Source: Nocardioides plantarum (GTDB lineage Bacteria; Actinomycetota; Actinomycetes; Propionibacteriales; Nocardioidaceae). From it: 64,000 nucleotides of DNA. Positions 1 to 7,584 of the stretch are shown here, one piece after another (within the stretch, counting starts at the first letter, position 1; every line of letters begins with the position of its first letter). The stretch is from assembly GCF_006346395.1 (NCBI RefSeq), contig NZ_VDMS01000001.1:2480001-2544000 (forward strand), given 5' to 3'. The notes beneath the pieces are model-generated. The model had not been told where the DNA came from and did no database searches. It saw only the letters and a list, made by a program, of their open reading frames with translations. The translations under genes were made by a program, and so were the position numbers.

Positions 1-227
1 GGCAGCAGCTCGCGCACGACCGGCCACAGCCGCTCGGTCGGGAACGTGGTGGTCTCGCCGTCCTCGATCGCGACCGACTCCGCGCCGGACAGGGCGATGT
101 CGACGCGACGGGTGCGGTCGTCGTACGTCGTCACGAGGCGCAGCGCGACCGCCGGGCCGTCGTCGGTCGGGGTCGGACCAGCGGGCGTCGCCTTGTCCGC
201 GGAGTAGCCCAGCTGGTCGAAGGTCAT
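1..227 (-). CDS. hypothetical protein (N-terminal 75 residues, runs off the window)
   Basis: The reading frame starts at an ATG at 227 and continues past base 1, so only the first 75 residues are visible. They contain an alternation typical of a small beta-rich domain (residues about 26-66, with ALRLVTTYDDRTRR and VDIALSGAE) and no signal peptide or membrane segment. On the coding strand a TAGCGT hexamer (239-234) lies six bases before the ATG, which fits a leaderless transcript. I do not recognise the family; function cannot be assigned. Confidence 0.6.
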   Translation of the reverse strand, partial: MTFDQLGYSADKATPAGPTPTDDGPAVALRLVTTYDDRTRRVDIALSGAESVAIEDGETTTFPTERLWPVVRELL

Positions 228-365
228 GGGCCGACGCTAGGAGTCCTCGCCCGGCCTGGGCAGGTGGAACGTTCCGTCCTGGGTCGGCCGAGGTGCTGCG
301 GCTCGTGGGCGGCGACCGGGGCCACGTCGACGACCCGGCCTGGCAGCACGGCCCAGAGACCGGGG

Positions 366-1190
366 TCAGCGCTGCGGCGGGAGGTCGACGTAGGTGCCGA
401 GCGGGACGACGGACCCGGCCTCGGGATCGGTCGGGCCGACCGTCCACAGCGGCTCGATGTCGGTCGGGTCGAGACCGGCGTCGGCCAGCACCACCTTGGC
501 GTCGTCGATCATCAAGCCCTGCACGTCGGGCACGGCGACGTAGCCGTCCGGCGTCGGACGGACGGAGCCGGCGACGAGGTCGCGCAGCTCGTCGCCCTCG
601 GGGGTCGTGACCGTCACCCCGATGGAGAGCTCGGGCACGCTCACGGTGGTCCAGGCGTCGTAGACGCAGTCCTCGGCGGGTCCGCAGACGTGGTCGAACC
701 GCCGGACGTCGAGTCCGTGCTGACGACCCGCCACACCGGAAGGACGGTCGTCCACGGTCGAGGCCAGCTGGACGGCGGGCCCGGTGAAGCACGAGGCGCC
801 CGGCGCGGCGAAGGCCAAGGCGCCGGCGATCCCGGAGCAGGGCTCGATCGCCACCCACGCGGCAGGGACGTCGACGACGACGCCGTCGAGGCCGACCGTG
901 CGGGTGCCGTCCGAGGTGCCGTTCGAGGTGCCGTCCGAGGTGGCGGGCGGGGTGGCAGGCGGGGTCGACGCCGCGGGGGAGGTCGGAGTCGGTGGAGCGT
1001 CGCGCCCCTGCACGACCGCCACCGTGGTGCCCACGGCCACCACGGCGACCGCCGCGGCGAGCCCGGCCTGCAGGCCCCGGCGTCGGGTGCGACGGGCGCG
1101 CCCTCGTCGTACGAGGTCGGTGACGGGGGCCGGGCCGGTCGGGACCAGCGGGTCGAGGCGGCGGTCGAAGGCGTCGAGGACGTCGTCCAT
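366..1190 (-). CDS. single-pass membrane protein with C-terminal PASTA domain, sigma-factor partner
   Basis: 274 residues. About 38 basic cytoplasmic residues (RRGRARRTRRRG) precede one membrane segment at about 40-61, then a Thr/Ser/Pro-rich linker and an extracytoplasmic domain. The last ~57 residues form a PASTA unit: VPDVQGLMIDDAKVVL followed by DAGLDP, VGPTDPEAGSVVPLG and TYVDL. PASTA domains bind muropeptides/peptidoglycan in penicillin-binding proteins and PknB-type kinases. Start ATG 1190 shares a base with the TGA of the upstream ECF sigma gene (TGATG), so the two are translationally coupled. By position it is the probable anti-sigma factor or membrane sensor; no zinc HxxxCxxC anti-sigma motif is visible, so that role is inference. 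Confidence 0.8.
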   Translation of the reverse strand: MDDVLDAFDRRLDPLVPTGPAPVTDLVRRGRARRTRRRGLQAGLAAAVAVVAVGTTVAVVQGRDAPPTPTSPAASTPPATPPATSDGTSNGTSDGTRTVGLDGVVVDVPAAWVAIEPCSGIAGALAFAAPGASCFTGPAVQLASTVDDRPSGVAGRQHGLDVRRFDHVCGPAEDCVYDAWTTVSVPELSIGVTVTTPEGDELRDLVAGSVRPTPDGYVAVPDVQGLMIDDAKVVLADAGLDPTDIEPLWTVGPTDPEAGSVVPLGTYVDLPPQR

Positions 1191-1711
1191 CAGTGCTCCT
1201 CTCCTGAGGGTTCGAGGGCGGTGGCCAGGTGCTTGAGAGCGGCCGACAGGCGGCTCTTGACCGTGCCGGGCGGGATGCGCAGCGCGTCGGCGGTCTCGCG
1301 CTCGCTGAGCTGCAGGTAGTAGCGCAGGACGACGACCTCGCGCTGGGGCACGGAGATGCCGTCGAGGGCACGGCGTACGGACGCCGTGTCGGCGAGGTCG
1401 TCGGTGCCGTCCGGCACGGCGACGTCGAGCTCGGTCAGGTCGCCCGTGGGCCGCTCGCCCCACCACCGGCGGCGCCGGCTCTCACGGAACGCGTTGACCA
1501 GCATCCGCGAGACGTAGGCGTCTCGGTGGTCGGCCCGCGCCACCTTGCGCCACGACGTGTAGCAGCGCAGCAGCGTGGTCTGGACGAGGTCCTCGGCCTC
1601 CTGCGGCGCGCAGCCGAGGAAGATCGCCGAGCGGAGCAGGGCCGGCCAGCGCGCGGCGGCGTACTCCGCGAAGTCGCTGTCGGTGCCGTCCCCGTCCGTG
1701 CCCACACTCAC
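1190..1711 (-). CDS. ECF RNA polymerase sigma factor, SigE-family
   Basis: 173 residues, the normal size for the actinobacterial sigma-E-family ECF group. Region 2 is at about residues 10-75 (ALLRSAIFLGCAPQEAEDLV...TSWRKVARADHRDAYVSRML) and region 4 at about 110-165 (LDGISVPQREVVVLRYYLQLSERETADALRIPPGTVKSRL, a helix-turn-helix that reads the -35 element). Start taken at GTG 1711; GTG 1705 is also in frame and neither has a strong ribosome site. The gene lies 25 bases after the HAD phosphatase and overlaps the PASTA membrane protein by one base, so sigma and putative sensor are co-expressed. Confidence 0.88.
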   Translation of the reverse strand: MSVGTDGDGTDSDFAEYAAARWPALLRSAIFLGCAPQEAEDLVQTTLLRCYTSWRKVARADHRDAYVSRMLVNAFRESRRRRWWGERPTGDLTELDVAVPDGTDDLADTASVRRALDGISVPQREVVVLRYYLQLSERETADALRIPPGTVKSRLSAALKHLATALEPSGEEH

Positions 1712-1736
1712 CAGATGCGGTGGCAGCCGGATCGGT

Positions 1737-2531
1737 TCACGCGTCGCGCTGCTTCTTGCGCGCGTTGGTCCACAGCACCCCGCCGACGGCGACCGCGCCG
1801 CCGACCGCGAGGGCGGCGAGCGCCGGCTTCGCCGGTGGGAGGGGGACGCGCGAGCGCAGCGCGACCGGCTTGACGAACACCAGCACCGGCCAGCCGCGGG
1901 CCGCGGCCTCCTTGCGCAGGTCCTTGTCGGGGTTGACGGCATGGGGGAAGCCGACGGCCGCGAGCATGGGGACGTCGGTCACCGAGTCGCTGTAGCCGTA
2001 GCACTGCGCGAGGTCGTAGCCCCGCTCCTCGGCCAGCTGGCGGATGGCGCGGGCCTTCTCCTCGCCGAACGCGTAGTAGTCGATCTCGCCGGTGTACTTG
2101 CCGTCGACGATCTCGAGCCGCGACGCCACGACGTGGTCGGCGCCGAGCAGCTCGCCGATCGGCTCGACGACCTCGCTGCCCGAGGCCGAGACGATGACGA
2201 CGTCGCGACCCGCGAGGCTGTGCTCGGCGATCAGGCCGACGGCCTCGTCGTAGACGATCGGGTCGACGACGTGGTGGAGGGTCTCGGCGACGATCTCGCG
2301 CACCGTGGCGACGTCCCAGCCACCGACCAGGCTCGACATGAACTGCCGCAGCTTCTCCATCTGGTCGTGGTCGGCGCCGCCTGCGAGGAAGACGAACTGC
2401 GCGTACGCCGAGCGCAGCACGGCCCGGCGGGAGATGAGCCCGCCGGCCTGGAACGGCTTGGAGAACGCGAGCGTGCTCGACTTGGCGATGATCGTCTTGT
2501 CGAGGTCGAAGAACGCCGCAGCGCGGGGCAT
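1737..2531 (-). CDS. HAD-superfamily IB hydrolase (SerB/CicA-like phosphatase) with C-terminal membrane segment
   Basis: 264 residues. The nucleophile motif DLDKT is at 9-13 (Asp9 nucleophile, Asp11 acid/base), motif II VSASGSE near 137, and the acidic motif GYSDSVTDVPML near 200, as in HAD subfamily IB phosphatases related to phosphoserine phosphatase. Near the C-terminus PALAALAVGGAVAVGGVLW is a hydrophobic segment followed by a basic tail, so the protein is probably membrane-anchored. Substrate unknown. It is divergent from ssd/tadA; Mycobacterium tuberculosis has the same arrangement (Rv3661 beside Rv3660c), which supports vertical inheritance. Confidence 0.85.
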   Translation of the reverse strand: MPRAAAFFDLDKTIIAKSSTLAFSKPFQAGGLISRRAVLRSAYAQFVFLAGGADHDQMEKLRQFMSSLVGGWDVATVREIVAETLHHVVDPIVYDEAVGLIAEHSLAGRDVVIVSASGSEVVEPIGELLGADHVVASRLEIVDGKYTGEIDYYAFGEEKARAIRQLAEERGYDLAQCYGYSDSVTDVPMLAAVGFPHAVNPDKDLRKEAAARGWPVLVFVKPVALRSRVPLPPAKPALAALAVGGAVAVGGVLWTNARKKQRDA

Positions 2532-2661
2532 GCGGCCATCGTAGGTGGGCGGGCCTGTGGAAATAGCCGGGAGTCCTCCACAGGCGGCGGGTCGCACGGA
2601 CCCTCCACAGTCCGTACGCCGACGGGGCGGCCGGGCCCGGTGTGCGGGCGACCCTCGTTCC

Positions 2662-3813
2662 ATGACCCTCGACCAGGCTCTCGTGCCCCATGACTCTCCT
2701 GCCGCTGGCGCCACTGCGCCCCCTCTGGTCGTCACCGCCGACCCCGCGCTGCGCGACGAGCTGTTGCGCCTGGCCGCGGCGGCCGGCGTGGCGCCGACGG
2801 TGGTGCCCGACCCGGGCGGCGCGCTGCGTGCGTGGGCGCGGGCTCCGGTGGTGCTGGTGGGTGGCGACCTCGCGGCCCCGCTCGCCGACCTCGGGCCCGA
2901 GCGCCGCGACGGCGTCCACGTCGTCACCTGGGGCAGCACCGACTCCTCGCTGTTCCGTTGCGGCCTGGCCCTGGGCGCCGAGAACGTCGCCGAGCTGCCG
3001 CGCTCCGAGGGGTGGGTCGTCGAGACGCTCACCGACCTCGGTGAGGCCGCCCGGCCGCGCGGGCTCGTCGTCGGGGTCGTCGGCGGCTCTGGCGGGGCCG
3101 GCGCCAGCACGCTCGCGGCCGCCCTCGGCCAGGTCGCGGCCCGCGCCGGCGACAGCGTCGTCATCGACTGCGACCCGTTCGGGCCCGGCCTCGACCGGGT
3201 CCTGGGCCTCGACCACAGCGTCGGCTTCCGCTGGGACGCGCTGTGCCAGACCACCGGGCGGCTCAGCGCCCGGGCCCTGCGCGAGGCGCTGCCCCGCCGC
3301 GGTCGCCTCGGCGTCCTCACCTGGTACGCCGCCGCGACCGCGACCCTGCAGGCCTTCGCCGTGCGCGAGGCACTGTCGGCCGCCCGCCGCGGCCACGACA
3401 CCGTCGTCGTCGACCTGCCGCGCACCCCCGACCCGCTCGTCGACGAGGTCGCCTCGCGGTGCGACGTCCTGCTGGTCGCCACGGTCGGCACCGTCGCGGG
3501 CGTCGCGTCGTCGGCCCGGGTGTGCGCGCGTCACCGCGAGCGCGCCGCCACCGGCCTCGTGCTGCGCGGCCACGGCCTGCTCGAGCCCGACGTCGCCCGC
3601 GCCACCGCCACCCCGGTCCTCGCCGTGCTGCCCCACCAGCGCTCGCTGGCCGAGTCCGTCGACCTCGGGCTGGGCCCGGTCCGCAACCCGCGCAGCCCGT
3701 TCGGCCGGGCGTGCACCGACCTGCTGACCCTGCTCGCCGACCCCGTGCGACTGGCGGCGACGGGAGTCGCGGCCCGGGTGCCCGTCGGGGTGCCCCTGCG
3801 GGCCGCGTCGTGA
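2662..3813 (+). CDS. ssd: Ssd/CpaE-like septum-site/secretion ATPase-fold protein
   Basis: 383 residues. An N-terminal receiver-like region (about 20-130) precedes a MinD/CpaE-type P-loop fold: GVVGGSGGAGASTLAAALG near 145 is a deviant Walker A motif lacking the usual second lysine, followed by VVIDCDPFGPGLDRVLG and DTVVVDLPRTPDP. It matches the actinobacterial Ssd family, which sits first in the helicase/secretion neighbourhood and is thought to localise the Tad machinery or influence septation. Start chosen at ATG 2662; GACCCT then six bases precede it. Its TGA overlaps the GTG of tadA (GTGA), so it heads the operon. Confidence 0.87.
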   Translation: MTLDQALVPHDSPAAGATAPPLVVTADPALRDELLRLAAAAGVAPTVVPDPGGALRAWARAPVVLVGGDLAAPLADLGPERRDGVHVVTWGSTDSSLFRCGLALGAENVAELPRSEGWVVETLTDLGEAARPRGLVVGVVGGSGGAGASTLAAALGQVAARAGDSVVIDCDPFGPGLDRVLGLDHSVGFRWDALCQTTGRLSARALREALPRRGRLGVLTWYAAATATLQAFAVREALSAARRGHDTVVVDLPRTPDPLVDEVASRCDVLLVATVGTVAGVASSARVCARHRERAATGLVLRGHGLLEPDVARATATPVLAVLPHQRSLAESVDLGLGPVRNPRSPFGRACTDLLTLLADPVRLAATGVAARVPVGVPLRAAS

Positions 3814-4976
3814 TCGACGAGCTGCCGCTCGGTCTCGTCGACGCCGCCCGCGAGGTCCTCGCCCGCAGCCCCGGCGACCTCACCCCGCACCGGGTGGCCC
3901 AGGCGCTGCGCGACACCGGCCGCCCGGTGGGTGACGCCACGGTCCTCGCCGTCCACGAGGTGCTGCGGCGTGACGTCGTCGGCGCGGGTCCCCTCGAGCC
4001 CCTCCTGGCCCTGCCCGGGGTGACCGACGTGGTGGTCAACGGGTCCGGCGCGGTCTACGTCGACCGCGGCGAGGGCCTCGAGCGCAGCGAGGTGTCGTTC
4101 CCCGACGACGAGTCCGTACGCCGCCTGGCCCAGCGGCTGGCCTCGCTCGGTGGGCGTCGCCTCGACGACGCGTCCCCCTACGTCGACCTCCGGCTCGCCG
4201 ACGGCACCCGGTTCCACGCGGTGCTCGCGCCGATCGCCCGCCCGGGCACGGCGATCTCGCTGCGGGTCCCGCGCCACGGCGGCTTCACCCTCGACGAGCT
4301 GGTGGCCGCCGGCACGCTGTCCGAGCCGGTGGCGCGGCTGCTCGACCGGGTGCTGGCCGCGCGGCTCGCGTTCCTGGTCAGCGGCGGCACCGGCACCGGC
4401 AAGACGACCCTGCTGGCCGCCCTGCTGTCCCGGTTGCCGCCGAGCGAGCGGCTGGTGGTCGTCGAGGACGCCTCCGAGCTGCGCCCCGACCATCCCCACG
4501 TCGTCGGCCTGGAGGGTTGGCCCGCCAACGCCGAGGGTGCCGGGGCCGTCGACCTGCGCACCCTCGTACGGCAGGCGTTGCGCATGCGACCCGACCGGCT
4601 CGTCGTCGGCGAGGTGCGCGGCGGCGAGGTCGTCGAGCTGCTCGCCGCGCTCAACACCGGCCACGAGGGCGGCTGCGGCACGCTCCACGCCAACTCGGCG
4701 GTCGACGTACCCGCCCGCGTCGAGGCCCTCGCCCTCGCCGCCGGTCTCGGGCGCGAGGCGGCGCACAGCCAGCTCGCTGCCGCCGTCGACGTCGTGGTCC
4801 ACCTCGCCCGTGGACCCGACGGCACGCGACGGGTCGCCCAGGTCGCGGTGCCCGGACGCGACGCCACCGGCCTGGTGACCATGGACGTCGCGGTCGAGGT
4901 GACCCCGGCGCTGACGCTCCACGAGGGCCCGGCGCTCGACCGCCTGCTCGACCGGCTCGACCGGGGACGGTCGTGA
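3810..4976 (+). CDS. tadA: TadA-family secretion ATPase (PilT/VirB11 type)
   Basis: 388 residues from GTG 3810. Walker A GGTGTGKTT lies near residue 193, followed by VVVEDASEL (Asp box), RPDRLVVGEVRGGEVVELLAAL (Walker B) and GHEGGCGTLHANS (His box). These are the hallmarks of hexameric type II/IV secretion ATPases that power pilin assembly at the cytoplasmic face. It overlaps ssd and tadB by four bases on each side, indicating one polycistronic transcript 2662-7576. About 390 residues is the usual length for the actinobacterial form, which lacks the long N-terminal extension of proteobacterial CpaF. Confidence 0.93.
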   Translation: MIDELPLGLVDAAREVLARSPGDLTPHRVAQALRDTGRPVGDATVLAVHEVLRRDVVGAGPLEPLLALPGVTDVVVNGSGAVYVDRGEGLERSEVSFPDDESVRRLAQRLASLGGRRLDDASPYVDLRLADGTRFHAVLAPIARPGTAISLRVPRHGGFTLDELVAAGTLSEPVARLLDRVLAARLAFLVSGGTGTGKTTLLAALLSRLPPSERLVVVEDASELRPDHPHVVGLEGWPANAEGAGAVDLRTLVRQALRMRPDRLVVGEVRGGEVVELLAALNTGHEGGCGTLHANSAVDVPARVEALALAAGLGREAAHSQLAAAVDVVVHLARGPDGTRRVAQVAVPGRDATGLVTMDVAVEVTPALTLHEGPALDRLLDRLDRGRS

Positions 4977-5764
4977 CGGCGCTCCCGCTGCTGACGGCCG
5001 GCGCCGCAGCCGCCGCGGTCGCGCTGCTGCTGCCGGGCCCACCCCGACTGGTGGTCCGGGGTCGGCGGCGCCCACGGCGGGGCCCGGCGGTGGTCGTGCC
5101 TGTTGCGCTCGGCGTGGCGGTCGTGCTGGTCGTCGTCGGGGGCTCGCCCCGCCTGGTCGCCCTGGCCACGGTGGGTGTCCTCGCCGCGCTCGGCGGCGTA
5201 CGCCTGTGGCGGGCCCGCGCAGCGCGCCTCGCCGCCACGGCGACCTCGGCGCGGGTCCTCGAGACCTGCGAGTCCCTGGCCGTCGAGCTCGGCGCCGGCC
5301 GACCACCGGCGACCGCGCTCGACCGGGCCGCCGACGACTGGCCCGCGCTCGCGCCCGTCGCCGAGGCCCACCGGGTCGGCGCCGACGTCCCCGCCGCCTG
5401 GCGCTCCCTCGCCGGGCAGCCCGGGGCGACCGACCTGCGGGTCGTCGCCGCCGCCTGGCAGGTCGCCCACCGCACCGGCGAGGGGCTGGCCGACACCCTC
5501 GACCGGGTCGCGGTCGGGATCCGTGACGCCCAGGCCACCCGCCGGGTCGTCGAGGGCGAGCTCGCCTCGGCCCGCGCCACGGCCAAGCTCGTCGCCGCGC
5601 TCCCGCTGCTCGCCCTCTCGATGGGCAACGGTGCCGGCGGCGACCCCTGGGGCTTCCTGCTCGGCCACCCCGTCGGGCTCGGCTGTCTCGCGCTCGGCCT
5701 GGGGTTCGCGTTCGTCGGCCTGGCCTGGATCGAGGCCTTGGCCCGCGAGGTCGACCGCCCGTGA
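4973..5764 (+). CDS. tadB: TadB-like type II secretion F-family inner membrane protein
   Basis: 263 residues. Hydrophobic segments lie at about 3-20, 38-75 and two near the C-terminus (AKLVAALPLLALSMGNG and GLGCLALGLGFAFVGLAWIEAL). The cytoplasmic T2SSF core holds LETCESLAVELGAGRPPATALDRA and the repeated helix pattern LRVVAAAWQVAHRTGEGLADTL. GspF/TadB proteins form the membrane platform that couples the TadA ATPase to pilin insertion. GTG start 4973 overlaps the tadA stop, and its own stop overlaps tadC. Confidence 0.87.
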   Translation: MTALPLLTAGAAAAAVALLLPGPPRLVVRGRRRPRRGPAVVVPVALGVAVVLVVVGGSPRLVALATVGVLAALGGVRLWRARAARLAATATSARVLETCESLAVELGAGRPPATALDRAADDWPALAPVAEAHRVGADVPAAWRSLAGQPGATDLRVVAAAWQVAHRTGEGLADTLDRVAVGIRDAQATRRVVEGELASARATAKLVAALPLLALSMGNGAGGDPWGFLLGHPVGLGCLALGLGFAFVGLAWIEALAREVDRP

Positions 5765-6513
5765 CCGGCTCGACGCCTCCGGTGCTAATCGCGGTGCCGA
5801 TCGCGGTGGTGGTCGCCGTGCTGGCCGCCACGCTCGCGGTCGCGCTCCTGCTGCCGCCCCGCGTCCGGCTGCCGGCCCCGGTGGTGGTCGCCGCGACCGG
5901 GGCCGACCCGGGCTGGCTGCGCCGGCACCGCGCGCTGTGGTCGCTGCTCGCCGGCGCGGCCGGGGCGACCTTCGTGGGCGGGTCGGCGGGCCTGGTGGCG
6001 GCCGTGCTCGTCGCGGTCGGCGTGTGGGTCGTCGTCGGGCGGGCCGAGGCCCCCGAGACGCGCCGCGAGCGCGCCGAGGTACGCCGAGACCTCCCGGCGG
6101 TCGTCGCGCTGCTGGGGGCTGCGCTGCGGTCGGGGGCTGCGCCCGCCGATGCGATCGTGCTCGTCGCGCGGGCCCTCCCGGGTGCCGCTGCCCGGAGGCT
6201 CTCGCCGGTCGTGGCCCGCCTCGCGCTCGGCGTACCGGCCGCGACGGTGTGGGCCGACCTGGCCACCGATCCCGACCTCGCTCCGCTCGGGCGCACGATG
6301 GCGCGCGCCCACGACACCGGGGCCGCCGTGGTGCCGGCCGTCGAGCGGCTCGCCGACGACCTCGCCCGCCGGGCGCGCGCCGAGGTCGAGGACCGGGCCC
6401 GGGCGGTCGGGGTCAAGGCCGCGGTACCGCTCGGGCTGTGCCTGCTGCCGGCGTTCGTGCTGATCGGCATCGTGCCGCTGGTCGCGGGGCTGCTCGGCTC
6501 GATCGCCTGGTGA
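5761..6513 (+). CDS. tadC: TadC-like type II secretion F-family membrane protein
   Basis: 250 residues from GTG 5761, which overlaps the tadB stop. Membrane segments: about 8-30, 60-90 and 222-248 (AVPLGLCLLPAFVLIGIVPLVAGLLGSI, the characteristic C-terminal hairpin). The T2SSF core contains RRDLPAVVALLGAALRSGAAPADAI and LGRTMARAHDTGAAVVPAVERLADDLARRARA. It is the partner of TadB in the pilus assembly platform. A 141-base gap separates it from the pilin-like gene, so the small downstream subunits may have their own promoter. Confidence 0.87.
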   Translation: MTGSTPPVLIAVPIAVVVAVLAATLAVALLLPPRVRLPAPVVVAATGADPGWLRRHRALWSLLAGAAGATFVGGSAGLVAAVLVAVGVWVVVGRAEAPETRRERAEVRRDLPAVVALLGAALRSGAAPADAIVLVARALPGAAARRLSPVVARLALGVPAATVWADLATDPDLAPLGRTMARAHDTGAAVVPAVERLADDLARRARAEVEDRARAVGVKAAVPLGLCLLPAFVLIGIVPLVAGLLGSIAW

Positions 6514-6654
6514 GCGATGACCACGAGTCGTCCACAGCGCGACCGCGCGCGGGCTCGTCCACAGGGCCCGGCCGACTGGTCGCGCCCGGTCCTCCTCGCG
6601 TCGCACTCTTCTCGCCGGGGCCGCATCGGGCGGCCCACGACCCCGGGAGAACCC

Positions 6655-6846
6655 ATGCACCTGCGCCTGATCAGCTCCGCTCGCCGCCGCGACGAGCGCG
6701 GCATCACCACCGCCGAGTACGCCGTCGGCACGGCCGCCGGGGCCGGCCTGGCCGGCCTGCTCTACAAGATGCTCACGGGCGGCTTCGGCGACCAGCTGCT
6801 CACCTCGCTGTTCGACCACGTCCTCGGGCTGCTGGGCATCTCGTGA
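6655..6846 (+). CDS. DUF4244 pilin-like subunit
   Basis: 63 residues with a good Shine-Dalgarno (gggaga, 6644-6649) before ATG 6655. A short basic leader ends in DERG, followed by ITTAEYAVGTAAGAGLAGLLYK, so the Gly/Ile boundary with Glu at +5 is a class III prepilin (Flp-type) cleavage site followed by the hydrophobic assembly helix. DUF4244 proteins occupy the Flp pilin position in actinobacterial Tad loci, so this is the probable major filament subunit. No prepilin peptidase is encoded nearby. Confidence 0.85.
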   Translation: MHLRLISSARRRDERGITTAEYAVGTAAGAGLAGLLYKMLTGGFGDQLLTSLFDHVLGLLGIS

Positions 6847-7220
6847 CCCGTCGTCGCGCTCTGCGTCGCCGCGACCACCGCGGCGCCGTGACCGCCGAGC
6901 TGGCGATGGCCCTGCCGCTGCTGCTCGCCTTGACGATCGGGCTCGTCTGGTTGCTCTCGGTCGGGGCCGCCCAGGTGCGCACGGTCGACGCCGCCCGCGA
7001 GACGGCCCGCGCCCTGGCGCGCGGTGACGACCCTGCCGCCGCGGTCACCGCCGGCCGACGGGTCGCGCCCGACGGGGGGCGGGTCACGGTGACCTCCGGC
7101 GGCGGCGAGGTCGTCGCCACGGCCAGCGCGGAGGTCGACGGGCCGGGCGGGCTGTTCTCGGTGCTGCCGTCGGTCACCGTCCGGGCCGAGGCCGTCGCGC
7201 TCGCCGAGGAGCCGCCGTGA
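6843..7220 (+). CDS. tadE: TadE-like pseudopilin
   Basis: 125 residues from GTG 6843, overlapping the DUF4244 stop by four bases. The leader RRRALRRRDHRG is followed by AVTAELAMALPLLLALTIGLVWLLS: again a Gly before the helix and Glu at +5, as expected for processing by a prepilin peptidase. The rest is a small periplasmic beta domain. TadE proteins are minor pseudopilins of the Tad system. Confidence 0.85.
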   Translation: MTRRRALRRRDHRGAVTAELAMALPLLLALTIGLVWLLSVGAAQVRTVDAARETARALARGDDPAAAVTAGRRVAPDGGRVTVTSGGGEVVATASAEVDGPGGLFSVLPSVTVRAEAVALAEEPP

Positions 7221-7576
7221 GTCGCCGCGGTGCGGTCGAGCGCGACGAGCGCGGGGCGGCGTCGGTCCTGGTGCTGGCCCTCGCCGGGGTGCTCGTGCTG
7301 CTGGGTGCGGCGCTGTCGGTGGTGGGGGCGATGGTCGTCGACCACCGCACCGCCCAGTCCGCCGCCGACCTGGCGGTCCTGGCCGCGGCCCGGGTGCTGG
7401 CCGACGGGGGTGATGCCTGCGGCGCGGCCGGCCGGGTGGCCGCGGCCAACGGGGCCGACCTCACCTCGTGCGTCGTGGCCGGCCGCGAGGTGAGGGTCGG
7501 GACGCGGGTGAGTGGCCCGCGCTGGCTCGGACAGCGCGGCGACCTCGAGGCCGAGGCGCGCGCCGGGCCCGGCTGA
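7217..7576 (+). CDS. second TadE-like protein of the helicase/secretion neighbourhood
   Basis: 119 residues from GTG 7217, overlapping the previous gene by four bases. DERGAASVLVLALAGVLVLLGAALSVVGAMV gives the same leader and helix design, but no Glu is present at +5, so it may not be processed like the other two. DHRTAQSAADLAVLAAARVLADG and the Cys pair in GDACGAAGRVAAANGADLTSC (a possible disulfide) are typical of the TadE-like family tied to the adjacent DEAH helicase in actinobacteria. Confidence 0.8.
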   Translation: MSRRGAVERDERGAASVLVLALAGVLVLLGAALSVVGAMVVDHRTAQSAADLAVLAAARVLADGGDACGAAGRVAAANGADLTSCVVAGREVRVGTRVSGPRWLGQRGDLEAEARAGPG

Positions 7577-7584
7577 CCCTGGGC

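Noticed and set aside
266..275. GGAACGTTCC palindrome as an ECF sigma promoter
   Set aside because: Contains a GGAAC -35-like box, but no matching -10 at the right spacing on either strand.
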